Positions 50,068 to 59,139 of a DNA stretch of 64,000 nt are shown here, piece after piece. The stretch is from Chitinolyticbacter meiyuanensis (GTDB taxonomy: Bacteria; Pseudomonadota; Gammaproteobacteria; Burkholderiales; Chitinibacteraceae). The position numbers and the translations under genes were made by a program. The notes under the pieces are model-generated. The model had not been told where the DNA came from, ran no database searches, and worked only from the letters and a program-made list of their open reading frames with translations. Numbering within the stretch: position 1 is the stretch's first letter; the number at the start of each line of letters is the position of its first letter. The stretch spans positions 531,513-595,512 of the forward strand of contig NZ_CP041335.1 in the NCBI RefSeq assembly GCF_008033135.1, given 5' to 3'.

Positions 50068-52047
50068 TCAGGTTGGCCGGGTCTTGTGGAAGGTGATGGG
50101 CTGCGCCGGAATGATGGAAGGCGGCGGCGAATTGAAGATATGCGGCTTCATCTTCCCGATCACATGCATCTCGCACGGCTTGCAGTCGAACTTGAGGGTG
50201 TAGGTCTCGTTGCCCGACTTCAGCGTCATCGGCTCGGCGCGCACCTGGCCCTTCACGCCGATCACGCCTTTGGCCTGCTTGGGGCAGAGGTTGTACGAAA
50301 AGCGCAGGCAGTGCTTGGTGATCATCACGCTCACCTCACCCGGTTCCTCGTGCGCCTCGTAGGCCGCGGCGATCAGCTCGACGCCATGCTTGGTGTAGAA
50401 GTCCCGCGCTTTCTGGTTGTAGACATTGGCCAGATAGGTCAGTGCCTTGTCCGGATAGGGTGTAGGCGGCTCGACCGGCGTCTTGCGTGTGGGGCGCAAC
50501 CAGGCCTTGAGGCGGGCGGCTTCCAGGCGTTCGATCGCGTCGCGGCGCAGCGCGTTGATCGTGGAATTGGGCACGAACCATGGTTGCGTCAGCGCCAGTG
50601 CCACCTCGTGCGCGGTGAACATGGTGTTGCCCAGTTTGGCGAGGGCATCGCGCAGCCCGCCCTCGGCGCGGGCCGCATCCTTGGCCGCTTCGAGCACGGT
50701 GTCGACCGTGGCGGTCGCACGGATGCCATCCTCGTCGGTCACGGTCAGCGCGAGGCCAGTGGCGGTTTCCGCCAGGCTGAGCCAGACAGCGATGCGGCGA
50801 TCCGACGACTTTTGCGTCAGCGCCTTCTCCCAGGCATGGTCGCGGTTGCGGTTGATGGAGAGGCCTGTTTTCAGCCCTTCCAGCGTATTCATCGGCTCGT
50901 TCGGGAATACGCGCCACACGGTGCTGCCGCCCTCGCCGGCGCCGATCTTTTCAACGGTATTCGCCTGCAGGCCGACCACTTCGCGCTTCTTCATGTAATT
51001 GAGGCCGTCGCCGTTGGCGAGCGGCTCCAGTGCCTCGAGCTCGAACCACTTCGGGCCGATCCGGGTGACGTGGCCCAGTTCGATGCCGACGTACTTGGGC
51101 GAATCGAAGGCGCCGATGTCGCCGTCCTCGCGGCCGTTCACGAAGTAGTCGGTGTGGCCGCGGTGGAAGTTCTTGTCGACGTTGGGTGAGAAGAAGATCT
51201 CGGTGCTGCCCGAGGCGGCGCGGGCCAGCTCGGGCCGGCGGGTAAGGATCTCGTCGAGCAGCAGCCGGTAGTGGGCGGTGATGTTCTTCACGTAGCCCAT
51301 GTCCTTGTAGCGGCCCTCGATCTTGAAGCTGCGCACGCCGGCATCGATCAGTGCTTCCAGGTTGCGGCTCTGGTCGTTGTCCTTCATCGACAGCAGGTGC
51401 TTCTCGAACGCCACCACGCGACCGGCGCCGTCGGTCAGCGTGTACGGCAATCTACAGGCCTGCGAGCAGTCGCCGCGATTGGCGCTGCGGCCGGTGTCGG
51501 CGTGGCTGATGTTGCACTGGCCCGAGTAGGCCACGCACAGCGCGCCATGGATGAAGAATTCGATGGTGGTATCGAGTGGCAACTGCGCGCGCACGGCGGC
51601 GATCTTGTCCAGTGTCAGCTCGCGCGCCAGCACCACCTGGGAAAAGCCGGCGTCGGCAAGAAAGCGCGCTTTTTCCGGCGTGCGGATGTCGCACTGCGTG
51701 CTGGCATGCAGCTGGATCGGCGGAATGTCGAGCTCGAGCACGCCCATGTCCTGCACGATCAGCGCATCAACGCCCGCGTCGTACAGCTGGTGGATCAGCT
51801 TGCGGGCGGGTTCGAGCTCGCTGTCGTGCAGGATGGTGTTGAGCGTGACGAAGATGCGGCTGTGATAGCGGTGGGCGAATTTCACGAGCTCCGCGATCTC
51901 GCCCACCTCGTTACAGGCGTTGTGCCGCGCGCCGAAGGTGGGGCCGCCGATGTAGACCGCATCTGCGCCATGCAGGATGGCCTCGCGGCCGATCTCGACC
52001 GTCTTGGCGGGGGACAGCAGTTCCAGTTGGTGCGGGGCGAGGCTCAT
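50068..52047 (-). CDS. rlhA: 23S rRNA 5-hydroxycytidine 2501 synthase RlhA (U32 family)
   Basis: A 659-residue U32 protein. It begins LELLSPAKTVEIGREAILHG and has HGADAVYIGGPTFGARHNAC, FFIHGALCVAYSGQCNISHA, RSANRGDCSQACRLPYTL and FKIEGRYKDMGYVKNITAHY, very close to E. coli RlhA (YdcP). The C-terminal part (VMITKHCLRFSYNLCPKQAK; FDCKPCEMHVIGKM) adds more cysteines. Length separates it from the ~450-residue TrhP. RlhA hydroxylates C2501 of 23S rRNA. Third U32 protein in the window. Confidence 0.92.
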   Translation of the reverse strand: MSLAPHQLELLSPAKTVEIGREAILHGADAVYIGGPTFGARHNACNEVGEIAELVKFAHRYHSRIFVTLNTILHDSELEPARKLIHQLYDAGVDALIVQDMGVLELDIPPIQLHASTQCDIRTPEKARFLADAGFSQVVLARELTLDKIAAVRAQLPLDTTIEFFIHGALCVAYSGQCNISHADTGRSANRGDCSQACRLPYTLTDGAGRVVAFEKHLLSMKDNDQSRNLEALIDAGVRSFKIEGRYKDMGYVKNITAHYRLLLDEILTRRPELARAASGSTEIFFSPNVDKNFHRGHTDYFVNGREDGDIGAFDSPKYVGIELGHVTRIGPKWFELEALEPLANGDGLNYMKKREVVGLQANTVEKIGAGEGGSTVWRVFPNEPMNTLEGLKTGLSINRNRDHAWEKALTQKSSDRRIAVWLSLAETATGLALTVTDEDGIRATATVDTVLEAAKDAARAEGGLRDALAKLGNTMFTAHEVALALTQPWFVPNSTINALRRDAIERLEAARLKAWLRPTRKTPVEPPTPYPDKALTYLANVYNQKARDFYTKHGVELIAAAYEAHEEPGEVSVMITKHCLRFSYNLCPKQAKGVIGVKGQVRAEPMTLKSGNETYTLKFDCKPCEMHVIGKMKPHIFNSPPPSIIPAQPITFHKTRPT

Positions 52048-52111
52048 GGCGCGGAGAACAGAACGGGAAAGGGGCGGAAGTATATAGGATTCAACGACTT
52101 GTCGCTCACGC

Positions 52112-52822
52112 TTATCGCGGTCGCTTCACCTTGAGTGCGGCATTGAAACGGTGCAGCCAATCCTCGTCCACGCGCCGGCTGCAGATCAGGTAGAGCGGTT
52201 CGCCGATCACGTCGGCCAGCATCGGCGACTGCAGCTGGCTCTCCGGATGGGTGGCGAGATAGTGCTCCAGTACGTCCGGCGGCTGGATCGTGTAGTCGCC
52301 ACGGCCGGCATCGAGCATGCGCAGCAGGTTGTCGGCGTCGGTGGTCACCCGGATGGCCGGCTGGCGGTGCAGCAGGCCGTCGATGTAGCTGCCGTAGCTT
52401 GCGCCGTCGAGCAGGATCAGCTGCAGCCGGTCGCTCGGCAGCAGTGCGTGCAGTGCGCCGAGCTGGCGCACGGCCACGGTGTGCTGGCGCCGGGTGACGA
52501 CCAGCCAGGGGCGCTCGTAGTGGATGGGGGCGGAAAAGCGGGCATAGCGGCGGCGCTCTGCCGTCATCAGCCAGCCCAGCGCACAGACCGGCGCCTGATT
52601 GCGCTCGACTTCGGCGAGCTGGCGCTTGGCTGGCACCGACACGAACTGGGCATCGAGCCCGGCCGCATCGAGCGCGGCGCGCACGTTGGCGTAGACCGTG
52701 CCGGTGAGCCGGCCGCCGTGCCCCAGGTGATACAGCGGTGCGCGGTCGTGGTAGAGGATGGTCAGGCGCGGCTCGGCGGCCAGCACCGCCGGCATGGCAA
52801 GCAGCAGGGCAAGGCGATGCAT
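52112..52822 (-). CDS. Periplasmic substrate-binding protein-like (SBP_bac_3), copy 2
   Basis: A 236-residue exported protein. Signal peptide to about residue 16 (LALLLAMPAVLAAEP). LTILYHDRAPLYHLG, VPAKRQLAEVERNQAPVCALGW and YARFSAPIHYERPWLVVTRR follow the layout of solute-binding family 3 proteins. It is a clear paralogue of the gene just upstream (52895-53620). No ABC permease or sensor kinase is fused or adjacent, so it is probably a sensor-type or stand-alone binding protein. Confidence 0.75.
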   Translation of the reverse strand: MHRLALLLAMPAVLAAEPRLTILYHDRAPLYHLGHGGRLTGTVYANVRAALDAAGLDAQFVSVPAKRQLAEVERNQAPVCALGWLMTAERRRYARFSAPIHYERPWLVVTRRQHTVAVRQLGALHALLPSDRLQLILLDGASYGSYIDGLLHRQPAIRVTTDADNLLRMLDAGRGDYTIQPPDVLEHYLATHPESQLQSPMLADVIGEPLYLICSRRVDEDWLHRFNAALKVKRPR

Positions 52823-52894
52823 GGCAGTGGCCGCAAGCGGAATGCTTACAGTGTCGACCGGGTGATGCCGATATGCCAGCCGGGGTGCTGCCGT

Positions 52895-53620
52895 TCAGCG
52901 CCCCGCCTGCCAGGCGGCGTTGAACTGCCCCAGCCAGGATGGCGGCACGCGCTTGTTGCACATCAGGTAGACCAGCTCGCCCTCGACATCGCTCGGCGTC
53001 ACCGCGCGCAACGGGCTCTGCGGATCGACGCGCGTCAGGTGATCTTCCAGTGAATCGATGGGCACGATGGTGTATTCGCCGTGGCCGGCCTCGATCATCT
53101 TCAGCACCGTGGTCGGCCCGGCCGATACCCGCTCCACCGGATAGCGCTTCAGCTGGCTGTCGATGGTGTCACCGAACGAGATGCCGCCGATCAGCGTCGC
53201 CGACAGCGTGCGCTTGGCCAGCACGGCCTTCAGCGAGCCGAGCTTGCGGATCTCCGCCTCGTGCTCCGGCCGGGTCACGATCACCCAGGCGCGATCGCGA
53301 TGCAGCGGCACCGAGAATTGCGCAAACGTTGCGCGCTCGCGGGTCTTGAACCAACCCATCGCGCACAGCGGCTCGGCGTTGCCCTTCACCTGCGAGACCA
53401 CGCGCGCGCCGGGCATTTCGCGGAACTGCGCCTGCAGCCCGGCGCGCAGCAGCGCATCGCGCACCTTCTCGTAGACATGGCCGGCATACACCGGCTGGCC
53501 ACTGGCATCGGCCTCGATGTAGTAGAGCGGCGGGCGCTGGTTGAACAGGATGGGCATGGGCTCGGTGGCGAGCACTGGCAGGGTGGTCAACAGCAGGCTG
53601 AGCGTCGGAAGCAGTTTCAT
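52895..53620 (-). CDS. Periplasmic substrate-binding protein-like (SBP_bac_3), copy 1
   Basis: A 241-residue exported protein, signal peptide to about residue 19 (LSLLLTTLPVLATEP). PMPILFNQRPPLYYIEADAS, PGARVVSQVKGNAEPLCAMG, FKTRERATFAQFSVPLHRDR and VIVTRPEHEAEIRKLGSL match its neighbour block by block, so the pair arose by tandem duplication. Both keep a Cys before the W/Met-Gly motif (PLCAMGW and PVCALGW). Ligand unknown. It lies 23 bases after fdhD on the same strand. Confidence 0.75.
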   Translation of the reverse strand: MKLLPTLSLLLTTLPVLATEPMPILFNQRPPLYYIEADASGQPVYAGHVYEKVRDALLRAGLQAQFREMPGARVVSQVKGNAEPLCAMGWFKTRERATFAQFSVPLHRDRAWVIVTRPEHEAEIRKLGSLKAVLAKRTLSATLIGGISFGDTIDSQLKRYPVERVSAGPTTVLKMIEAGHGEYTIVPIDSLEDHLTRVDPQSPLRAVTPSDVEGELVYLMCNKRVPPSWLGQFNAAWQAGR

Positions 53621-53643
53621 GGAAGGTCGATTGCTGGCGGGGG

Positions 53644-54453
53644 CTATCTGGATATAGCCGAAGTGGTTGCCCCGGGCGTGGCCACGAGCCCCAGGCGCTG
53701 CGGATGGCTGTAGACCGTCAACCGTTCGCCCCGGGCGAAGCCGATCAGCGCGATGCCGGCTTGCTCGGCAAGGGAGACCGCCAGCCGCGTCGGCGCCGAG
53801 ATCGCCGCGACGATGGGCAAGCCGGCGCTGGCCGCCTTGTGCACGATCTCGGACGAAGCGCGCGAGGTCATCAGCAGCACGCCGTCGCGCGGCGCGCGCG
53901 CGGCCGCGAGCGCACCGACCAGCTTGTCGAGCGCATTGTGCCGGCCCACGTCCTCGCGCACGGTGAGCGTGTCGCCAGCCAGCCAAGCCGCTGCGTGCAC
54001 GGCACCCGTGGCCTGGTTCAATGGCTGCGCCGCTGCCAGCCGTGCCATGCCAGCGAGCACCGCATCGGGCGTGGTGCGGAAATCACTGGCGATCGGTGCA
54101 ATGGCTGGCAAGGCCTGCTCCAGATGCTCGATGCCGCACAGCCCGCAGCCGGTACGCCCGGCGAGCTGCCGCCGCCGCGCCTGCAGTGCCTGGAATCGCG
54201 ATTCGATCAGCGTGACCCGCGCCTCGACGCCGGCCGCCACCGGCACGATCGCCACGTCGACGATCTCGTGCCAAGCCGCGATGCCCTCGGTGAGCGTGAA
54301 GCCGATGGCGAAGTCTTCCAGATCACCCGGGCTCGCCAGCATCACTGCGTGCGAGACGCCGTTGTAGACCAGCGCCACCGGCGCCTCGTCGGCCAGCGCT
54401 TCCTCGCGCGCAGCGAGCGCACCCGCCTGCCAGCACAGGGCTGAGTGATTCAC
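53644..54453 (-). CDS. fdhD: Formate dehydrogenase accessory sulfurtransferase FdhD
   Basis: A 269-residue FdhD. The cysteine motif GRTGCGLCGIE holds the two cysteines that carry sulfur to the molybdenum cofactor; EDFAIGFTLTEGI, VREDVGRHNALDKLVGA and LMTSRASSEIVHKAASAGLP are the other signatures. It starts at a GTG (54453) that overlaps the stop of the oxidoreductase gene by four bases, so the two are coupled and the sulfurtransferase probably serves that enzyme. Confidence 0.93.
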   Translation of the reverse strand: MNHSALCWQAGALAAREEALADEAPVALVYNGVSHAVMLASPGDLEDFAIGFTLTEGIAAWHEIVDVAIVPVAAGVEARVTLIESRFQALQARRRQLAGRTGCGLCGIEHLEQALPAIAPIASDFRTTPDAVLAGMARLAAAQPLNQATGAVHAAAWLAGDTLTVREDVGRHNALDKLVGALAAARAPRDGVLLMTSRASSEIVHKAASAGLPIVAAISAPTRLAVSLAEQAGIALIGFARGERLTVYSHPQRLGLVATPGATTSAISR

Positions 54454-56684
54454 CGCGCCACCAGATAGACCGGAATCGCCTTGCTCGCCGGCGTCTGCGC
54501 GTCGACAGCGTGGTGGCTCAGCGGCACCAGCGGGTTGGTCTCGGGGAAGTAGGCGGCAAGGCTGCCGGGCGGGATGTCGTAGGGCTGTAGTCGGAAGTCC
54601 GTCACACTGCGCTCGCCGTCGAACCACACCGAGACCAGGTCGACCTGCTGCCCCGCCTGCCAGCCGCGCGAGGCGAGGTCGTCCGGGTGGATGAACACCA
54701 CGCGGCGTTCGCCCTTGATATCGCGGTAGCGGTCGTTCAGGTCGTAGACGGTGGTGTTGTACTGATCGTGGCTGCGCACTGTCATCAGCGTGTAGAGCGG
54801 CTGATCGGTCAGTGCGGCGAGCCGGTCCAGCAGCGGGGCGCTGAGCGGATGCACCACGAAGCGGGCCTTGCCGCTTTGCGTGCGCCAGTCGAGTTCGCGC
54901 GCGCTGTTACCCAGATAAAAGCCACCCGGCTCGCGCACGCGCTGGTTGAAGTCAGTGAAGCCCGGCACCACGGCGGCGATCAGCTCGCGGATGCGGTCGT
55001 AGTCGCGGGTCAGCGCAATGAAGTCGACGGGGCTACGCTCGGCCAGCGTCGCCGCGGCCATACGCGCGATGATCACCGGCTCGGCCAGCAGATGTTCGGA
55101 CGCGGGCGGCTTCACCCCGCGCGTCAGGTGCACCATGCTCATCGAATCCTCGACCGTGATCTGCTGCGGCGTGCCGTCCTGCACGTCGATCTCGGTGCGG
55201 CCAAGGCAGGGCAGGATCAGCGCGTCCCGCCCCACGATCAGGTGCGAGCGGTTGAGCTTGGTGGAGATTTGCACGGTGAGCGCCTGGCGGCGCAGCGCGG
55301 CTTGCGTTGCCACCGTATCCGGCGTGGCGGCGGCGAAGTTGCCGCCCAGCGCGATGAACACCTTGGCGCGATCCCCCGCCATGGCGGCGATGGCCTCCAC
55401 CACGCTGTGGCCGTGCGCCTGGGGCGGCGTGAAGCCGCAGGCTTCCTCCAGCCTGGCGAGAAAGGCCGCACTCGGGCGCTCGTTGATGCCCATGGTGCGA
55501 TCGCCTTGCACATTGGAATGTCCGCGTACCGGACAGGCGCCGGCGCCGGGCTTGCCGATGTTGCCGCGTACCAACAGCGCGTTGCACAGCATCTGGATGG
55601 TGGCGACCGAATCGGCGTGCTGGGTGATGCCCATGCCCCAGGTGAACATGGTGGCGCCGCTGGCGGCATAGATCGCGCCGGCCTCCTGCAGCTCGCCGAT
55701 GCTGAGGCCACTATGATCGGCGAGTTCATCCCAGCCAGTAGCGGCAATGTCGGCGGCGAGCGCGGCAAAGCCGTCGGTGTGGCGGGCGATGAATTCGGCG
55801 TCCTCGCAACCCGTTTCCAGCACGTGCTTGATCAGCGCCTTGGCGATGGCGAGGTCACCACCGATGCGCGGCTGGAAATAGCGGGTGGCGATGGCGGTGG
55901 CACCATTGCCCAGCATCTCGGTGGGGCTCTTTGGGTCCTGAAACGCGATCAGCCCGCGTTCGCGCAACGGATTGAACACGACGATGCGACAGCCGCGCCG
56001 AGCGGCCTCGCGCAATTCACCCAGCATGCGTGGGTGATTGGTGCCGGGGTTCTGGCCAAAGATGAAGATCGCCTCGGCGGCCTCGAAATCGGCCAACGTC
56101 ACCGTGCCCTTGCCGGTGCCGATGCTGGCGCTGAGCGCCCGGCCGCTGGGCTCGTGGCACATGTTCGAGCAATCGGGCAGGTTGTTGGTGCCGTAGGCGC
56201 GCACGAACAACTGGTAAAGAAAGGCCGTTTCATTGCCGGTGCGCCCGGAGGTATAGAACAGGGCTTGATCTGGCGTGATGGCGTTGAGGTGCTGCGCAAT
56301 CAGCGCGAAGGCATCGTCCCAAGCGACAGGCAGGTAGCGGTCACTCGCCGCGTCGTAGCGCATCGGCTCGGTGAGCCGGCCCTGCTGCTCCAGCGTGTAG
56401 TCATCCCAGGTGTTGAGTTCGGTCACCGTATGCGCGGCGAAGAATTCGCGGGTGACGCGATGGGCGGTGATCTCGTGCGTGATCGCCTTGGCGCCGTTCT
56501 CGCAGAACTGGATGGCGGCACCCGGCTTGTCCGGCCAAGCACAGCCGGGACAGTCGAAGCCTTCGGGCTGGTTGGCGCGGATCAAGGCTTTCAACGTGAT
56601 CCGGGCATTGCCCGGTTCGATCCGCTGCAGCGTGGTCTTCAGCGCGCCCCAGCCGCCGGCGGGGGGAGTGGTCGGTTTGCTCAT
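54450..56684 (-). CDS. FdhF/YdeP family molybdopterin oxidoreductase
   Basis: A 744-residue enzyme of the formate dehydrogenase-alpha-like group. The N-terminus has GFDCPGCAWPDKPGAA, a short Cys motif in place of a full four-Cys cluster site. TSGRTGNETAFLYQLFVRAY, CHEPSGRALSASIGTGKGTV, IFGQNPGTNHPRML and the C-terminal VRSHDQYNTTVYDLNDRYRD bind the bis-MGD cofactor. YdeP has been linked to acid resistance but its substrate is not known, so formate oxidation is only possible. No other dehydrogenase subunits follow. Confidence 0.87.
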   Translation of the reverse strand: MSKPTTPPAGGWGALKTTLQRIEPGNARITLKALIRANQPEGFDCPGCAWPDKPGAAIQFCENGAKAITHEITAHRVTREFFAAHTVTELNTWDDYTLEQQGRLTEPMRYDAASDRYLPVAWDDAFALIAQHLNAITPDQALFYTSGRTGNETAFLYQLFVRAYGTNNLPDCSNMCHEPSGRALSASIGTGKGTVTLADFEAAEAIFIFGQNPGTNHPRMLGELREAARRGCRIVVFNPLRERGLIAFQDPKSPTEMLGNGATAIATRYFQPRIGGDLAIAKALIKHVLETGCEDAEFIARHTDGFAALAADIAATGWDELADHSGLSIGELQEAGAIYAASGATMFTWGMGITQHADSVATIQMLCNALLVRGNIGKPGAGACPVRGHSNVQGDRTMGINERPSAAFLARLEEACGFTPPQAHGHSVVEAIAAMAGDRAKVFIALGGNFAAATPDTVATQAALRRQALTVQISTKLNRSHLIVGRDALILPCLGRTEIDVQDGTPQQITVEDSMSMVHLTRGVKPPASEHLLAEPVIIARMAAATLAERSPVDFIALTRDYDRIRELIAAVVPGFTDFNQRVREPGGFYLGNSARELDWRTQSGKARFVVHPLSAPLLDRLAALTDQPLYTLMTVRSHDQYNTTVYDLNDRYRDIKGERRVVFIHPDDLASRGWQAGQQVDLVSVWFDGERSVTDFRLQPYDIPPGSLAAYFPETNPLVPLSHHAVDAQTPASKAIPVYLVAR

Positions 56685-56975
56685 GTGGCATCGCTCGCGT
56701 GATCGATTGATGGTGCGATGCCGTCACCGCTTTGGCAAGCCGCTTGCCACCCGTCACCCCTGACCGGCAGCCGGTTGGGTACGCGCCACGGCGCGGATGC
56801 CGTTCGCACCGCGAAAGCGTCTGGCCGTCGTCGCTGCGTTGCGCGCATGGGCCGTCAATTGCAAGCTGCGCGCCAGAGGCCAGACCATGGCCCGGCCCGC
56901 TCGCCCACGGGATGCTTGGAGTCGAGACGCGAGTGCAGTCATCCAACTGCATGCAGTCTTGAGGAGTAAACACGC

Positions 56976-58997
56976 ATGAACCATCCCGTGCACTGGCTGG
57001 CGCGTTCGCGCCTGGCTGTCGCGCTGGCGAGCCTGGGCCTGTCTGCCATCGCGCTGGGCGCATCGCCCGCCTGCTTCTACGAACACATCAACTACACCGG
57101 GGCGAGCTTCTGCGTCGGCGAAGGCACGGCCAACGTCGATCTGCGCAGCTGGAACGACCGCATCTCCTCTGTAAAGCTGGAGTCGGGCTATCAGGTACAG
57201 CTGTTCGAGCACATCAACCAGGCTGACCGCGCACTGGCGTTGAGCACGAGCGAGGCCAATCTGGTCAACCGCCGCTTCAACGATGCCGCCTCGTCGTACC
57301 GCGTGGTGAAGGTGGCCGGCCCGACGCCGCAGCCGACGCCACGCCCCACCGCAACGCCCACGCCGCGGCCAACCCCGACATTGGCGCCAACGCCCCGGCC
57401 TACTTCGTTGCCGACGGCCACGCCGACCCCGCGTCCAACCCCGGTGCCGACGCTTGCCCCGACACCGACTCCGCGGCCCACGCCCATCCCGACGCCAACG
57501 CCACGCCCCACCGCCGTGCCGACGCCGGTACCGGGCGGCCTCGTTGCCGCGCTGCCGAACAGCGCGCAGTTCGATCCAGCGTGCAATCCGACGGTGGTGA
57601 TCGATCTGCAGGATCCGGTGGGCTTTGCCGCCTTCACCAGCAAGGCCACGCTCGATCAGTTGCGCCAGGCCATCGCCCAGTTCGCACGCAACGATTGTGC
57701 AGTGCTGTTCAAGTCGCCGACCGAGGTGGAGAACCAGCCGGCCACGCTGCGTGTGGTGATCAAGGCCATGGACGGCGTCGCCTACGCCGGTGGCAACGAG
57801 ATCACGCTGTCGAGTAGCTATATCGCCGGCCATTCGGATCCGGTGAAGGAAACGCTGGGCGTGTTCGCCCACGAAGTCACCCACATCTACCAGAACAACG
57901 ACCGCGATGCGGCCGAAGCGGAAGGCCGTGGCGCCATCATCGAAGGCATCGCCGACTTCGTGCGCTATCGCAACGGCTACAAGACGCTGGCCAATCGCCG
58001 CCCCGGCGGCAGCTGGAAGGATGCCTACGACACCACCGCCTTCTTCCTCGACTGGCTGGACCAGCGCTATCCCGGCTTTGTCTACCGGTTGAACCAGGCG
58101 CTGAGCTCGCGTGATCGCAAGCAGTGGACCTCCGCCTTCTTTGCTAGCGACACCGGCAAGTCGGTCGACACGCTGTGGGCGGAATACCAGCAGGCGCTGA
58201 ACCCGGCCCTGCCGACCACCGGCGCGGTGTGCTTCTACGAGCACATCAACTACGCGGGCAAGGTGTTCTGCAGCAACGAAGGCGCGACCGAAGTGCTGAG
58301 CGGTGGCTGGGACAACGGCGCCTCGTCGGTGAAGGTGCAGGCCGGCTACCAGGTCGAGCTCTATGACGGCACCAGCTACACCGGCAGCCGGCTGGCGCTG
58401 ACCGCCGACGAGCCCAATCTGGTCGGCCGCGGCTTCAACGACGCGATGTCCTCCTTCCGCGTCGCCAAGACCGGCAGCGGTGGCGTCACGCCAACGCCCA
58501 CACCGCTGCCCGGCGGCGTGCTGACCGGCGATACTCCGGCGGCGCAAGGCCTGTTGGCCGCGCATAACACGGTGCGCGCCGGGGAGAACGCTGGCCTGCC
58601 CGCAATGCGCTGGGACAACGCGCTCGCCGCCAGTGCCCAAGGCTGGGCCGACGAGCTTGCCGCCACCAACAACTGCGATCTCAAGCACAGCGGCCACAGC
58701 TTCCAGGGCCAGTGGATGGGCGAAAACCTGTTTGGCGGCTGGGGCTCCAACCCCACGCCGGACTATCGCTGGAGCCCGGCCCAGGTGGTCGATTCCTGGG
58801 CGAGCGAGAAGCCCAACTACAGCTTCGCCACCAAGAGCTGCGCCGCCGGCAAGGTGTGCGGCCACTACACGCAGGTGGTGTGGAAGAACTCCACCCAGCT
58901 CGGTTGCGGCCGCGCCCGCTGCGGCGGCAATACCAAGGAAGTGTGGGTGTGCAACTACTTCCCCGGTGGCAACTACGTGGGACAGAACCCGTATTGA
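56976..58997 (+). CDS. Secreted crystallin / basic secretory protease / crystallin / CAP protein
   Basis: A 673-residue exported protein of four domains. Signal peptide to residue 32. Domain 1 (33-112) and domain 3 (419-495) are beta/gamma-crystallin-like (CFYEHINYTGASFC; CFYEHINYAGKVFC). A Pro-Thr linker (115-186) precedes domain 2 (188-407), a basic secretory protein/peptidase of plants and bacteria (PF04450 type) with zinc motif H299-E-V-T-H303 and a downstream GIADFVRYRNGY. Domain 4 (about 520-673) is a CAP/PR-1 domain (LLAAHNTVRAGENAGLPAMR; MGENLFGGW; CGHYTQVVWKNSTQLGCG). Even Cys pairs suggest disulfides. Role unknown; an extracellular hydrolase or antagonism factor is plausible. Confidence 0.85.
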   Translation: MNHPVHWLARSRLAVALASLGLSAIALGASPACFYEHINYTGASFCVGEGTANVDLRSWNDRISSVKLESGYQVQLFEHINQADRALALSTSEANLVNRRFNDAASSYRVVKVAGPTPQPTPRPTATPTPRPTPTLAPTPRPTSLPTATPTPRPTPVPTLAPTPTPRPTPIPTPTPRPTAVPTPVPGGLVAALPNSAQFDPACNPTVVIDLQDPVGFAAFTSKATLDQLRQAIAQFARNDCAVLFKSPTEVENQPATLRVVIKAMDGVAYAGGNEITLSSSYIAGHSDPVKETLGVFAHEVTHIYQNNDRDAAEAEGRGAIIEGIADFVRYRNGYKTLANRRPGGSWKDAYDTTAFFLDWLDQRYPGFVYRLNQALSSRDRKQWTSAFFASDTGKSVDTLWAEYQQALNPALPTTGAVCFYEHINYAGKVFCSNEGATEVLSGGWDNGASSVKVQAGYQVELYDGTSYTGSRLALTADEPNLVGRGFNDAMSSFRVAKTGSGGVTPTPTPLPGGVLTGDTPAAQGLLAAHNTVRAGENAGLPAMRWDNALAASAQGWADELAATNNCDLKHSGHSFQGQWMGENLFGGWGSNPTPDYRWSPAQVVDSWASEKPNYSFATKSCAAGKVCGHYTQVVWKNSTQLGCGRARCGGNTKEVWVCNYFPGGNYVGQNPY

Positions 58998-59075
58998 TCC
59001 TGAACCTGCCGGTTCGGGGCCGTGCCCATGTGGCATGGCGCCGGCCGGGGCGACTTTCCTTCTCCTCCTGATTGC

Positions 59076-59103
59076 ACACCGGCCTTGCGCCGGTGTTTTT
59101 TTA
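59076..59103 (+). terminator. Rho-independent terminator after the four-domain protein
   Basis: ACACCGGC (59076-59083) pairs with GCCGGTGT (59089-59096) around a 5-base loop, followed by seven Ts. It lies about 80 bases after the stop and before the convergent modC end. Confidence 0.88.
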
Positions 59104-59139
59104 TCAACAAGGTGCGTGGTCAGTTTCTGCTGGCAGGGC

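Noticed and set aside
57318-57540. Repeated CCNACG units as a tandem repeat or CRISPR-like array
   Set aside because: They encode the Pro-Thr linker in frame; the repetition follows from the amino acid pattern. The same holds for 40321-40420.
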